A DNA stretch of 30,685 nt from Methylopumilus sp036745495 (lineage in GTDB: Bacteria > Pseudomonadota > Gammaproteobacteria > Burkholderiales > Methylophilaceae): the NCBI GenBank assembly GCA_036745495.1, contig DAIOGA010000008.1:1-30685 (forward strand). The letters are read 5' to 3'. Numbering within the stretch: the stretch's first letter is position 1; each line of letters begins with the position of its first letter. The notes beneath the pieces are model-generated. The model saw only the letters and a list, made by a program, of their open reading frames with translations. It searched no databases and had not been told where the DNA came from. This document shows positions 1-8,799 of this stretch, one piece after another. Made by a program: the position numbers and the translations under genes.

Positions 1-234
1 AAGTCACTTTCTCAGCTTCGCGTAGACGTTCAACGTAAAGAACGCGAATTAAGAGAAGATATTAATATTAGAAGAAATGAAGAACTTGGCGGACTTCAAG
101 AGCAAATTAATAAAGCTGTGACTTCAGTAGCTAAAGCAGAAAGCTTCGACCTTGTTTTATATAACGGCGTTGCTTATGCAAGTGAAAAAATTGACATTAC
201 AGATAAGATCCTCAAGTCATTAGGTAAAAAATAA
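1..234 (+). CDS. skp: Skp/OmpH periplasmic chaperone, C-terminal part
   Basis: This is the last 77 codons of an open frame that enters from the left edge and stops with TAA at 232-234. The visible protein is a charged, helix-forming stretch rich in Arg, Glu and Gln, followed by a hydrophobic beta-like tail (FDLVLYNGVAYASEKIDIT). That arrangement matches the tentacle helix and C-terminal strand of the OmpH/Skp family, which keeps unfolded outer-membrane proteins soluble in the periplasm on their way to the BAM complex. Its place directly before lpxD, 21 bases away, is the classical bamA-skp-lpxD-fabZ-lpxA-lpxB order and supports the call. The signal peptide and N-terminal half lie outside the window. 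Confidence 0.88.
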   Translation, partial: KSLSQLRVDVQRKERELREDINIRRNEELGGLQEQINKAVTSVAKAESFDLVLYNGVAYASEKIDITDKILKSLGKK

Positions 235-255
235 TCGTTGGCCTAAATTGTTCGT

Positions 256-1233
256 ATGGGCCAATCAATCACATCTGGTGATCTAATAAAGCAATTAGGC
301 GGTGAGTTAATAGGCGATTCTAATATTCTTATTAACTCTGTTGCCTCATTAGAATCAGCCAATAAAAATTCAGTAAGTTTTTTTAATAGCTCTAAATATC
401 TGGATCTATTAAAAAATACAAAAGCAGCGCTTGTAATCCTTAATAGAGAAAGTTGTTCACTTCATGCCGGTGCTTGCATAGTTTCAGATAATCCTTATCT
501 GTATTTTGCAAAAATATCTCGACTTTTAAATCCTATTAAAATATTAAAAAAAGAAATTCACAAGTCTGCAATTATTCACTCTACTTGCAAGCTAGGCAAA
601 GATATTTATATTGGTCCAAATGTTATTATCGAGGAAAATGTTTCTATTGCCGATGGCGTTACTGTGCATGCTGGAGCCATAATTGAAAGCGATAATATCA
701 TTGGCGATAATTCAACCATTCATCCTAATGTTGTAATAAAGACAAATACAGTTATCGGTAAAAATTGCACTCTTTATGCCGGCGCTGTGATTGGATCAGA
801 TGGTTTTGGTTATGCAAAAGATAATGACAAATGGCTGGCCATACCTCAAATAGGAAAAGTTGTTTTAGGTGATAACGTTGATGTTGGTTCAAATTCAACC
901 ATAGATCGCGGCGCTTTAGATGATACTATTATCTCTAGTGGCGTTAAAATTGACAATTTAGTGCAAATTGGACACAACTGTATTATTGGCGAAAATACAA
1001 TTATCGCAGGGTGTGTGGGTATTGCTGGTAGTGCTAAAATTGGTAAAAATTGTGCTATTGGAGGAGCTGCTATGATCTTAGGGCACTTATCAATTACAGA
1101 TAATGTCACGATTTCACCTGGCTCAATGATTACAAGATCAATAAAAAATCCCGGCACTTACACTGCGCTTATGCCTTTCCAAGATCATGAAGCATGGCTT
1201 AAAACTGCAGCAAAAATTAGAAGACTAAAATAA
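256..1233 (+). CDS. lpxD: UDP-3-O-(3-hydroxyacyl)glucosamine N-acyltransferase LpxD
   Basis: LpxD transfers a 3-hydroxyacyl chain from ACP to the 2-amino group of UDP-3-O-acylglucosamine, the third step of lipid A synthesis, in the cytoplasm. The 325-residue protein is close to the usual 340. It starts with an LpxD-type N-terminal domain (about 1-100), followed by many isoleucine-rich hexapeptide repeats (about 103-300) that build a left-handed beta helix, and a short C-terminal helix. His240 in QIGHN matches the catalytic His239 of the E. coli enzyme. No clear Shine-Dalgarno site precedes the ATG, but the upstream gene ends only 21 bases away, so translation is probably coupled to the skp transcript. 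fabZ follows after 14 bases. Confidence 0.97.
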   Translation: MGQSITSGDLIKQLGGELIGDSNILINSVASLESANKNSVSFFNSSKYLDLLKNTKAALVILNRESCSLHAGACIVSDNPYLYFAKISRLLNPIKILKKEIHKSAIIHSTCKLGKDIYIGPNVIIEENVSIADGVTVHAGAIIESDNIIGDNSTIHPNVVIKTNTVIGKNCTLYAGAVIGSDGFGYAKDNDKWLAIPQIGKVVLGDNVDVGSNSTIDRGALDDTIISSGVKIDNLVQIGHNCIIGENTIIAGCVGIAGSAKIGKNCAIGGAAMILGHLSITDNVTISPGSMITRSIKNPGTYTALMPFQDHEAWLKTAAKIRRLK

Positions 1234-1247
1234 TAGGAATAGCAAAG

Positions 1248-1709
1248 ATGGCTGAAAATACCGCAATGGATATACATGAAATTTTAAATCACTTACCTCA
1301 CAGATATCCTTTTGTGCTTATTGATAGAGTGATTTCAATGGAGCTTGGCAAGGAGATTTTCGCCATTAAAAATGTTTCAATTAATGAGCCTTTTTTTCCA
1401 GGACATTTCCCTTATTATCCTGTGATGCCAGGTGTTTTGATTGTAGAGGCGATGGCTCAAGCCGCAGCTATTTTGTCCTTTAAGACAATGGATACAAAAC
1501 CATCAGACGATTCAGTTTATTATTTTGCCGGAATAGATAATGCACGCTTTAAAAAACCAGTTTCTCCTGGTGACCAACTTATTATCCATGTAAAAATTGA
1601 CCGCGTCCTAAAAGGTATATGGAAATATATTGCAGTTGCTAAAGTTAATGATGACGTAGTAGCAGAAGCAAGTATGATGTGCATCTTAAAGCCCATCGAA
1701 AAAAAATAA
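1248..1709 (+). CDS. fabZ: 3-hydroxyacyl-[ACP] dehydratase FabZ
   Basis: FabZ dehydrates 3-hydroxyacyl-ACP to trans-2-enoyl-ACP in type II fatty acid elongation. It competes with LpxA and LpxD for 3-hydroxyacyl-ACP, which explains its place between their genes. The 153-residue hot-dog fold protein carries the catalytic His53 in FFPGHFP and Glu67 in VEAMAQ, and the N-terminal LPHRYPFVLIDRV signature at 16-28. Length and motifs are normal. The start ATG is preceded by an AGGAATAG stretch about seven bases upstream, an acceptable ribosome binding site. Confidence 0.97.
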   Translation: MAENTAMDIHEILNHLPHRYPFVLIDRVISMELGKEIFAIKNVSINEPFFPGHFPYYPVMPGVLIVEAMAQAAAILSFKTMDTKPSDDSVYYFAGIDNARFKKPVSPGDQLIIHVKIDRVLKGIWKYIAVAKVNDDVVAEASMMCILKPIEKK

Positions 1710-1732
1710 ACCTATAAAGTTGTAATATTATT

Positions 1733-2503
1733 TTGATTCATCCTACCGCAATTGTTAACTCCAAAGCCAATTTAGATTCTAGCGTTAAAGTTGGCCCTTA
1801 TTCAATTATTGATGCAGATGTAAGTATTGGAGCGGGCTCAGTCATTGGTAATCATGTGACAATTACTGGAAATACTACAATCGGAAAAAATAATCAGATA
1901 TACCATTACAGTTCCATTGGTGAATCGCCCCAAGATAAAAAATACAATCAAGAAAAAACATTTTTAGAGATTGGTGACAACAATACGATTAGAGAGTTTT
2001 GCACTTTCAATCGAGGGACCTCTCAAGATCAAAGCTTAACAAAAATAGGTAATGATAATTGGATTATGGCTTACGTGCATATTGCCCATGATTGCGAAAT
2101 TAAAAATCACACCATACTTGCAAATAATACATCTCTTGCTGGCCATGTATCAATCGATGATTATGCAATATTAGGTGGGTTTACTCTGGTGCATCAATTT
2201 TGTAAAATTGGTAGCCATATTATTACAGCGGTAAATACAGTTGTTTTTAAAGACATACCCCCATATGTTATTGCTGCAGGTTATGATGCAAAGCCAAATG
2301 GAATTAATGCCGAAGGCTTAAAAAGAAGGGGATTTGACCCAAAAATAATCGCCAAAATTAAAGAAGCTTATAAAGTTTTATATCGGCAAGGACTCTCTCT
2401 TAACGAGGCTGAAGAAAAAATTAAATTGTTAAGTAAGGATGCCGAAGCACTTAATCTTTATTTAGAATTTATTTCAAAATCTACTCGCGGTATTATTCGC
2501 TAA
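1733..2503 (+). CDS. lpxA: UDP-N-acetylglucosamine O-acyltransferase LpxA
   Basis: LpxA adds a 3-hydroxyacyl chain to the 3-OH of UDP-GlcNAc, the first step of lipid A synthesis. The 256-residue protein is a hexapeptide-repeat beta helix (about 1-185) with the C-terminal helical cap ending STRGIIR, as in other LpxA proteins. His119 in HIAHD corresponds to catalytic His125 of E. coli. The start is TTG: no in-frame ATG lies nearby, and the sequence from IHPTAIV onward already aligns with the family near E. coli residue 7, so TTG at 1733 is the natural start. There is no good Shine-Dalgarno site before it. The next gene begins two bases after the stop. Confidence 0.96.
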   Translation: MIHPTAIVNSKANLDSSVKVGPYSIIDADVSIGAGSVIGNHVTITGNTTIGKNNQIYHYSSIGESPQDKKYNQEKTFLEIGDNNTIREFCTFNRGTSQDQSLTKIGNDNWIMAYVHIAHDCEIKNHTILANNTSLAGHVSIDDYAILGGFTLVHQFCKIGSHIITAVNTVVFKDIPPYVIAAGYDAKPNGINAEGLKRRGFDPKIIAKIKEAYKVLYRQGLSLNEAEEKIKLLSKDAEALNLYLEFISKSTRGIIR

Positions 2504-2505
2504 TA

Positions 2506-3642
2506 ATGAAAACGATTGCTATAGTTGCCGGAGAGTCTTCCGGAGATTTGCTCGGAAGTCACTTAATCAAATCATTAAAATCAGTTCGTTCTGACCTTAA
2601 ATTTATTGGTATAGCTGGACCAAAAATGATGAAAGAGGGTGCAAACTCATTCTTTCTGATGGAAGAGCTTTCTGTAAGAGGTTATTTTGAAGCCTTTAGA
2701 AAATTATTTCATCTCATAAAGCTAAGAAAGACTCTTCTAAAACAAATTTTAAATGAAAAGCCTGATCTATTTATTGGTGTTGATGCGCCTGATTTTAATT
2801 TTTGGATTGAAAAGCAACTAAAGAAAAAAGGCGTGCCTGTGATCCATTACGTAAGCCCTTCAATTTGGGCATGGAGAGGAAATCGACTTAGAAAAATTAA
2901 AAAATCTATAGATCATATACTGACCATATTTCCATTCGAAAAAAATATTTACTCAAAAGCAAATATTCAAGCAACCTTCGTCGGTCATCCACTTGCTGAG
3001 ATGATTCCGTTCAATCCAAATAAAAAGAAAGCACAAGATAAGCTTAAAATTATTAATACTTACAAGGTTATTGCGCTTTTACCAGGGAGTAGACAAGGAG
3101 AGGTGAAGTGGCATGCTCAACTTCTTATAGATTCAGCTACTGAAATATCAAAAAAAATTCGTGATGTCAAATTTCTAGTGCCTTTGCCTACAAGGGAAAC
3201 ATACGATATTTTCTCAAAAACACTATTTAAAAATACACACGCAGAATTAGATATACAGCTTCTTATTGGGCATGCATCAGATGCTATTAATGCGGCTGAT
3301 CTAGTTATTGTGGCATCGGGTACTGCAACTCTTGAAACTGCTCTATATAAAAAACCCATGATAGTTATTTATAAAATGTCATCGATTAGCTGGCAGATTC
3401 TTAAACGCATGCGATATTTACCTTTTGTAAGTCTTCCCAATATTCTTCTTAATAAATTTGTTGTGCCAGAACTTTTACAAGGCGATGCTACGTCTGAAAA
3501 TATTTCTTCAAAAGCTTTCGAGATTTTAAAAGACGCCCCTTACAGAAAAAATTTAATTATCCTATTTACAAAAATACATCATCAATTAAAACAAAATACA
3601 TCTGATCGTCTAAATAGAGTTATTTTAAAGCTCATAAAATAA
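2506..3642 (+). CDS. lpxB: Lipid-A-disaccharide synthase LpxB
   Basis: LpxB condenses UDP-2,3-diacylglucosamine with lipid X to form the tetraacyl disaccharide of lipid A, acting as a GT19-family glycosyltransferase at the inner face of the inner membrane. The protein has 378 residues (family about 380). Visible signatures are GESSGD at 9-14, GVDAPDFN at 91-98 in the catalytic region, HYVSPSIWAWR at 114-124, LPGSRQGEV at 192-200 and the nucleotide-binding ASGTATLE at 270-277. The ATG lies two bases after the lpxA stop, and rnhB starts on the base after the lpxB stop, so the three genes are almost certainly translated together. Confidence 0.97.
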   Translation: MKTIAIVAGESSGDLLGSHLIKSLKSVRSDLKFIGIAGPKMMKEGANSFFLMEELSVRGYFEAFRKLFHLIKLRKTLLKQILNEKPDLFIGVDAPDFNFWIEKQLKKKGVPVIHYVSPSIWAWRGNRLRKIKKSIDHILTIFPFEKNIYSKANIQATFVGHPLAEMIPFNPNKKKAQDKLKIINTYKVIALLPGSRQGEVKWHAQLLIDSATEISKKIRDVKFLVPLPTRETYDIFSKTLFKNTHAELDIQLLIGHASDAINAADLVIVASGTATLETALYKKPMIVIYKMSSISWQILKRMRYLPFVSLPNILLNKFVVPELLQGDATSENISSKAFEILKDAPYRKNLIILFTKIHHQLKQNTSDRLNRVILKLIK

Positions 3643-4218
3643 ATGCATGAAAATTTAATTTGTGGAGTAGACGAGGCTGGTAGAGGGCCTTTAGCTGGAC
3701 CAGTTTATGCAGCAGCAGTTATTTTGGGGTCAGATTTTAATATTGAAGGTTTGCGTGACTCTAAAAAGCTTTCTGAATCTAAAAGATATTTTCTAGCTGA
3801 ACAAATAAAGAAGAATGCCTTAGCATGGTCAGTTGGGATTTGTAGTGCAGTTGAAATAGATGAGTTAAATATTCATCAAGCTACACTTTTAGCTATGCAA
3901 AGGGCTATTAAAGCATTAAGCGGTTATACCTCAATCAAAATTATGGTAGATGGACTATTTTGCCCCAAAGTAGACTTCTTATGTGAAGCTGTAATTAAAG
4001 GTGACGATAAAGTTCCAGAGATTTCTGCAGCCTCAATTATTGCTAAAACTGAACGCGACTTGAAAATGATTGAAATTGATAAAGTTTATCCTGCGTATCA
4101 ATTTAAAAAACATAAAGGTTATCCAACCAAATTACATATAGAGTTGATTAAAAGCGAAGGGCTTTGTGAATATCACCGAAAAAGCTTTTCACCTATCAAA
4201 GAAATGTTAACTTTGTAA
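3643..4218 (+). CDS. rnhB: Ribonuclease HII
   Basis: RNase HII cuts RNA in RNA-DNA hybrids and single ribonucleotides in DNA. The 191-residue protein opens with CGVDEAGRGPLAGPV at 7-21, giving catalytic Asp10 and Glu11. Asp103 (MVDG) and Asp121 (KGDDKVPEISAASI) complete the acidic site. Length is typical. It starts immediately after the lpxB stop, as in many proteobacteria where rnhB ends the lpx operon. Its last 12 bases overlap the 3' end of the minus-strand methyltransferase gene, so the two transcripts run into each other. Confidence 0.97.
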   Translation: MHENLICGVDEAGRGPLAGPVYAAAVILGSDFNIEGLRDSKKLSESKRYFLAEQIKKNALAWSVGICSAVEIDELNIHQATLLAMQRAIKALSGYTSIKIMVDGLFCPKVDFLCEAVIKGDDKVPEISAASIIAKTERDLKMIEIDKVYPAYQFKKHKGYPTKLHIELIKSEGLCEYHRKSFSPIKEMLTL

Positions 4219-4926
4219 AAGAAATACACAAGGCTTATTTTTTAATTCTGTTGCAATTTCTTTTTTCCAGCCTTTGATATTCTTCGTCAAAATAAATTCA
4301 TTTTCTGAAGTTATATCCGATCCTATACAAAGTTTAGTTTGTTCCTTAAGATTTTCTATCAAATCATTAAAAACATGCTGATTTCGGTATGGCGTTTCAA
4401 TAAAAATTTGTGTTTCATTATTTTTCTTTGATTCATTTTCAATTGAAATTATTTTTTTTATTCTTTCGCTTTTGTCTGAAGGCAAGTAACCATGAAATTT
4501 AAATTGCTGCCCATTAAGGCCTGACGCCATGAGCGCCAACAGAATTGATGATGGACCTGTCATTGGCACAACTTTAATATTGTTTTGATGAGCTAAAGCA
4601 ACCATTTTTGCTCCAGGATCAGCGACTGCTGGACAGCCAGAGTCGGAAAGCAACCCAACATGAAAACCTTTTAAAAGGGGAGATAAAAAATTTTTAATTG
4701 CTTCTTCGGTAGTAGATTTATCTAGTACTTCAAAATTTAATTGATGAATAGGCTTATGAAGGTTAAGTGCGCTTAGATAAAATCGAGCCGTTTTTTCATT
4801 TTCGACAACAAAATAATCTAATTTCTTAACAATTTTTTGATATTTTTCTAGAAGAATAGATTCCTTAGAATTTTGGTCGATTGGAACTGGGATAAGATAT
4901 AAAATCCCTTTTTCTTTATCTAGCAT
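4207..4926 (-). CDS. Tetrapyrrole-methylase-fold SAM-dependent methyltransferase, RsmI-like paralog
   Basis: This 239-residue protein belongs to the tetrapyrrole (corrin/porphyrin) methylase fold and resembles RsmI, the 16S rRNA 2'-O-methyltransferase for C1402. It is shorter than RsmI (about 285). The RsmI-like glycine-rich loops are present: LLSDSGCPAVADPGA at 92-106 and PMTGPSS at 121-127, both expected to bind SAM. I judge it a paralog of unproven substrate, because the N-terminal part starts YLIPVPID rather than the typical LYLVATPIGN, and the family is often annotated only as SAM-dependent methyltransferase. It overlaps maf by one base (TAATG), so translation is coupled, and it ends the pycA-pycB-maf unit. 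Its 3' end overlaps rnhB. Confidence 0.82.
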   Translation of the reverse strand: MLDKEKGILYLIPVPIDQNSKESILLEKYQKIVKKLDYFVVENEKTARFYLSALNLHKPIHQLNFEVLDKSTTEEAIKNFLSPLLKGFHVGLLSDSGCPAVADPGAKMVALAHQNNIKVVPMTGPSSILLALMASGLNGQQFKFHGYLPSDKSERIKKIISIENESKKNNETQIFIETPYRNQHVFNDLIENLKEQTKLCIGSDITSENEFILTKNIKGWKKEIATELKNKPCVFLLQS

Positions 4927-5501
4927 TAAAATGCAACGCCTTCATTCCGAAGCATATTAGATAGTTCTATGAGGGGAAGTCCTATAAGAGCTGTTGGATC
5001 TTCACCTTTTATATAATCGAGAAGGGTAATACCAAGGCCCTCAGATTTAATGCTTCCTACACAATTGTATGGCTGTTCTTTTATTAAATAAGATTCGATT
5101 ATTTCAGTGTTTAATTTTTTGTACTTGACTTCAAAATCAACGACACATTCTTGCAATTTTTTAGTTTGAGTATTTAGCAAACAAAGAGAAGTATAAAAAG
5201 TTACAATTTTTCCACTTAAAAATTGAAGTTGTTTTACAGCGATTGCATGTGTATTTGGTTTTTCAATAATTTGATTATGACATTCTGCTGTTTGATCTGA
5301 ACCAATGATAAGAGAATTAGAATAATGCGGGGCAACTTTAAATGCTTTTTCCCGCGCAAGTCTTACGGAGATTTCTTTTGCATTTTCAGCCATGCGCGGC
5401 GACTCATCGATGTCAGGACTAAAGACATCGAAGGGTAATTTAAAACGTGATAATAATTCTCTTCGATAGGGAGATGATGATGCTAAAACAAGCGTTATCA
5501 T
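4926..5501 (-). CDS. yceF: Maf family nucleotide pyrophosphatase, YceF subfamily
   Basis: Maf proteins hydrolyse modified nucleoside triphosphates. The YceF branch prefers 7-methyl-GTP, which may keep modified nucleotides out of RNA. The 191-residue protein shows ASSSPYRRELL at 7-17, IDESPR at 31-36, IIGSDQ at 65-70 with the catalytic Asp69, and the GSIKSEGLGITL stretch. The YceF-type phrases GKIVTFYT and GLPLIEL near the end separate it from YhdE. In E. coli yceF stands next to yceD-rpmF-plsX. Here it is close to the same genes, but two pyruvate carboxylase genes lie between. It begins 12 bases after the pycB stop. Confidence 0.93.
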   Translation of the reverse strand: MITLVLASSSPYRRELLSRFKLPFDVFSPDIDESPRMAENAKEISVRLAREKAFKVAPHYSNSLIIGSDQTAECHNQIIEKPNTHAIAVKQLQFLSGKIVTFYTSLCLLNTQTKKLQECVVDFEVKYKKLNTEIIESYLIKEQPYNCVGSIKSEGLGITLLDYIKGEDPTALIGLPLIELSNMLRNEGVAF

Positions 5502-5513
5502 GCATCGTTTTCT

Positions 5514-7355
5514 TTATGATTCAGGTTGAATTTCTAATAAAGTTTCGTCTGGTGATACAGACTCACCTTTTGCAACATGGATTGCAACCACAATACCTGA
5601 AGTAGGGGATTGAATTTCATTCTCCATTTTCATGGCTTCAATAACAATGACGCTATCTCCAGCTTCAATCCTATCACCAATTTTAACCTTAACATCAATA
5701 ATTGTACCCGGCATAGCTGTCGTGATGCAGCCCTCATGGTTGGGTCTAGGCCTTATTGTTTTTGAATTTTCTTGAGTTTGTTTTTTTGATGATTTTTTTC
5801 CATTAGTGACCTCAACTTCATTTAAAGTTTCTACTAATACTTCTTCAGAAATTCCATCTACCGACACGTAAAATGGTCTTCTTGCTTCACCGGTGTAGCC
5901 TGACCCGGTTAATTTAATATTAAATGTTTCACCATGAAGTGTGACGTTGAATTCACTTGGAGCAAATTTTTCAGCAGACGAAAATACACTATCTTTCGGA
6001 AGAAGTGGTTCAGGTTTAATGCTGCCCGCATTTCTTTCCTGTAAAAATATTTTAGCGATATCAGGAAACATAGCGTACGTTAAAACATCTTCATCAGATT
6101 TTGTAATTTGTTCCGCTTCAATTTTAAGTTTCGCAAGCTCAGGTTCTAGAAGATCGGCGGGTCTGCATGTTAATGGTTTTTTATCACCAATTGCCATTGC
6201 TTGTATTTTTTGATTCACTTTGCCCGGTGCTTTTCCATATTCACCCATTAAATAACTTTTTGTTTCATTTGTGATTGATTTGTATCGGGCACCCGTTAAA
6301 ACGTTTAATACCGCTTGGGTTCCTACAATTTGCGAAGTTGGAGTCACAAGTGGAGGGTAACCTAAATCTTCACGAACTTTTGGTATTTCAAGCAGTACTT
6401 CATTCATGCGATCTAATGCGCCTTGTTCTTTGAGTTGGTTAGATAAATTTGAGATCATGCCTCCAGGCACTTGATTGCTTAAAACACGCGTATCTACTCC
6501 TGTGTAATCAGATTCAAATTGCCAATATTTTTTCCTTGCGACTTTCAAGTATTCGCTAATTTCCTCAACTTTTTTAATATCAATATCTGTCTTGTAACCC
6601 AAATCTTCTAAGGCAGCGATTATTGACTCTGTTGATGGATGACTTGCGCCTTCAGCAAAACTAGAATTACATGTATCAATGATTTCAGCACCATTTTGCA
6701 CCGCAGTTAAAAGATTAATACTTGCCAACCCAGATGTTGCATGTGAATGAATATGAATCGGTAATGAAACTGATTTTTTTAACGATGTTACAAGATCTTT
6801 AGTTGCTGAAGGTGTTAAGAGACCTGCCATATCTTTAATAGCAATAGTGTCACACCCATAATTTTCCATTTCTTTTGCAAGATTTACAAAATAAGGAATG
6901 TCATGCACAGGGCTCGTGGTATAACTTAGGGTGCCTTCTGCATGTTTTTTATATTTTTTTACCGATTTAATTGAGGTTGTAAGGTTTCTTACGTCGTTCA
7001 TTGCATCAAATATTCTAAATACATCGACACCATTATTTGCAGATTGCTTTACAAAAGCATCAACAACATCATCTGAATAATGACGATATCCCAATAAATT
7101 CTGCCCTCGAAGAAGCATTTGTATGCGAGAGTTTGGCAATGCTTTTCTTAAAAGCTTTAAACGTTCCCATGGGTCTTCTTTTAAAAATCTGACACAAGCA
7201 TCAAATGTAGCTCCGCCCCATGCTTCAATTGACCAAAAGCCAAGCGCGTCTAGTTGAGGGCATATTGGAAGCATATCTTCAGTGCGAAGTCTTGTCGCTA
7301 TTTGACATTGATGTCCATCTCTTAAAACTAATTCGGTGATATGTATTTTTTTCAT
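5514..7355 (-). CDS. pycB: Pyruvate carboxylase subunit B (carboxyltransferase and biotinyl domains)
   Basis: This 613-residue protein carries, in order, an HMGL-like carboxyltransferase TIM barrel (about 1-290) with LRDGHQ at 11-16, the likely carboxylated Lys174 in IAIKDMAG and the metal-binding HIHSHATSG at 201-209; a conserved carboxylase region (about 300-460); and a C-terminal biotinyl domain whose EAMKMEN motif gives biotinylated Lys576. The same layout occurs in the alpha subunit of Na+-pumping oxaloacetate decarboxylase. However, a biotin carboxylase gene stands six bases upstream and no membrane beta or gamma subunit is present, so ATP-dependent pyruvate carboxylation to oxaloacetate is the better reading. 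Automated tools often label it oadA. It is translated with pycA and followed closely by maf. Confidence 0.9.
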   Translation of the reverse strand: MKKIHITELVLRDGHQCQIATRLRTEDMLPICPQLDALGFWSIEAWGGATFDACVRFLKEDPWERLKLLRKALPNSRIQMLLRGQNLLGYRHYSDDVVDAFVKQSANNGVDVFRIFDAMNDVRNLTTSIKSVKKYKKHAEGTLSYTTSPVHDIPYFVNLAKEMENYGCDTIAIKDMAGLLTPSATKDLVTSLKKSVSLPIHIHSHATSGLASINLLTAVQNGAEIIDTCNSSFAEGASHPSTESIIAALEDLGYKTDIDIKKVEEISEYLKVARKKYWQFESDYTGVDTRVLSNQVPGGMISNLSNQLKEQGALDRMNEVLLEIPKVREDLGYPPLVTPTSQIVGTQAVLNVLTGARYKSITNETKSYLMGEYGKAPGKVNQKIQAMAIGDKKPLTCRPADLLEPELAKLKIEAEQITKSDEDVLTYAMFPDIAKIFLQERNAGSIKPEPLLPKDSVFSSAEKFAPSEFNVTLHGETFNIKLTGSGYTGEARRPFYVSVDGISEEVLVETLNEVEVTNGKKSSKKQTQENSKTIRPRPNHEGCITTAMPGTIIDVKVKIGDRIEAGDSVIVIEAMKMENEIQSPTSGIVVAIHVAKGESVSPDETLLEIQPES

Positions 7356-7361
7356 AGCTCT

Positions 7362-8780
7362 TTAAATGCCTTCATGTGCTGCAATCGCTGCTGAAATGGC
7401 TGCTGCCATTAATTCAGGAGGAAATTGACTTTGATAGTTTATAAGTTCTGGGTGATCATCTACAAAGCTTGTATTGAAGCTTGCTTCTTTAAATTGTTTA
7501 TTGTTCATTATTTCTAAATAATAAGGGATTGTTGTTTTAACTCCAAATACAACAATATCATTGAGCGCTCTTTTGCCTCTCTGAATAACGCTTTCCCAAT
7601 TTAATGCCCATACAGTGAGTTTTGCACACATAGAATCGTAATAAGGGGGAATTACATATCCTGTATAGATAGATGCATCAATCCGAACGCCGGGGCCTCC
7701 AGGAGCGTAATAACGTGTAATTTTTCCGAAGGATGGCATGAAGTCATATTTAGGGTCTTCGGCGTTGATGCGATATTCGATTGCAAAACCTCTAAATTGA
7801 ATTTCATCTTGCTTGTATTGTAAAGATAACCCAAAAGCAATTCTGATTTGTTCTTGAACAATATCAATGCCCGTAATAGATTCTGTGATTGTATGTTCAA
7901 CCTGAAGACGGGTATTCATCTCCATGAAATAAAAATTATTTTCATCATCTAGAAGAAATTCAACCGTGCCGGCATTTTTATAATTAACAGCTTTAGCCGC
8001 TTTAACAGCAAGCTCACCAACATAACTTCGTTGGGCATTAGTTAACTGAGGTGAAGGAGCTATCTCAATAAGTTTTTGATTTCTTCTTTGAATAGAGCAG
8101 TCTCTTTCAAAGAGATGAACTACATTGCCATAGCTATCAGCCAAAATTTGAACTTCAATATGCTTAGGGGATACGATACATTTTTCGATAAAAACTTCAG
8201 GTTTACCGAAAGCTTTGGTAGCTTCCGAAATCACACGATCATAATTGGTAATAAGTTCTTTTTCATTATTGCATCGTCGAATACCCCGACCGCCACCGCC
8301 ATTCGTGGCTTTGAGCATAATGGGATAGCCGATAGATGAAGCAAGTTTTTTGGCTTCATCAAGACTCTCGATATTACCTTCGCTGCCTGGAATGACAGGT
8401 ATGGAGGCATTAATCATAGCCGTTCTGGCTTGAATCTTGTCCCCCATTTGACGAATGATTTCAGCGTCAGGACCAATGAATTTGATATCACGTCTAGAGC
8501 ATATCTCAGCTAGTTCTGGATTTTCAGACAAAAATCCATACCCTGGATGGATAGCGTCGCAGCCAGAAGTTACAGCGATATTAACAATATTGTGAGCATT
8601 TAAATAACCAGCTAAAGGATCTGAGCCAACATTGTAAGATTCATCAGCTTTTTTGACATGCAGCGCATGACGATCAGCATCTGAGTAGATGGCTACCGAA
8701 GTAATGCCAAGTTCAGAACAGGCGCGAATAAGCCTTACCGCTATTTCACCACGGTTTGCAATGAGTATTTTTTTGAACAA
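7362..8780 (-). CDS. pycA: Pyruvate carboxylase subunit A (biotin carboxylase)
   Basis: PycA carboxylates the biotin carried by PycB, using ATP and bicarbonate. The 472-residue protein has the N-terminal biotin carboxylase domain (FKKILIANRGEIAVRLIRA), the ATP-grasp loop GGGGRGIRR at 161-169, EMNTRLQVEHTITE in the active site, and a C-terminal biotin carboxylase domain. It is somewhat longer than AccC (about 449), and no accB lies beside it, so I assign it to pyruvate carboxylase together with PycB six bases downstream. An AccC role cannot be fully excluded from sequence alone. It is the first gene of the minus-strand unit. An extended -10 element (TGCTATAAT) and a small GGCGA/TCGCC hairpin lie in its leader. 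Confidence 0.9.
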   Translation of the reverse strand: MFKKILIANRGEIAVRLIRACSELGITSVAIYSDADRHALHVKKADESYNVGSDPLAGYLNAHNIVNIAVTSGCDAIHPGYGFLSENPELAEICSRRDIKFIGPDAEIIRQMGDKIQARTAMINASIPVIPGSEGNIESLDEAKKLASSIGYPIMLKATNGGGGRGIRRCNNEKELITNYDRVISEATKAFGKPEVFIEKCIVSPKHIEVQILADSYGNVVHLFERDCSIQRRNQKLIEIAPSPQLTNAQRSYVGELAVKAAKAVNYKNAGTVEFLLDDENNFYFMEMNTRLQVEHTITESITGIDIVQEQIRIAFGLSLQYKQDEIQFRGFAIEYRINAEDPKYDFMPSFGKITRYYAPGGPGVRIDASIYTGYVIPPYYDSMCAKLTVWALNWESVIQRGKRALNDIVVFGVKTTIPYYLEIMNNKQFKEASFNTSFVDDHPELINYQSQFPPELMAAAISAAIAAHEGI

Positions 8781-8799
8781 TGAAAAGCCTTAAGTTTTC

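Noticed and set aside
5514..7355. Alpha subunit of the sodium-pumping oxaloacetate decarboxylase
   Set aside because: No membrane beta or gamma subunit is present, and a biotin carboxylase gene is directly upstream, so pyruvate carboxylase fits better.
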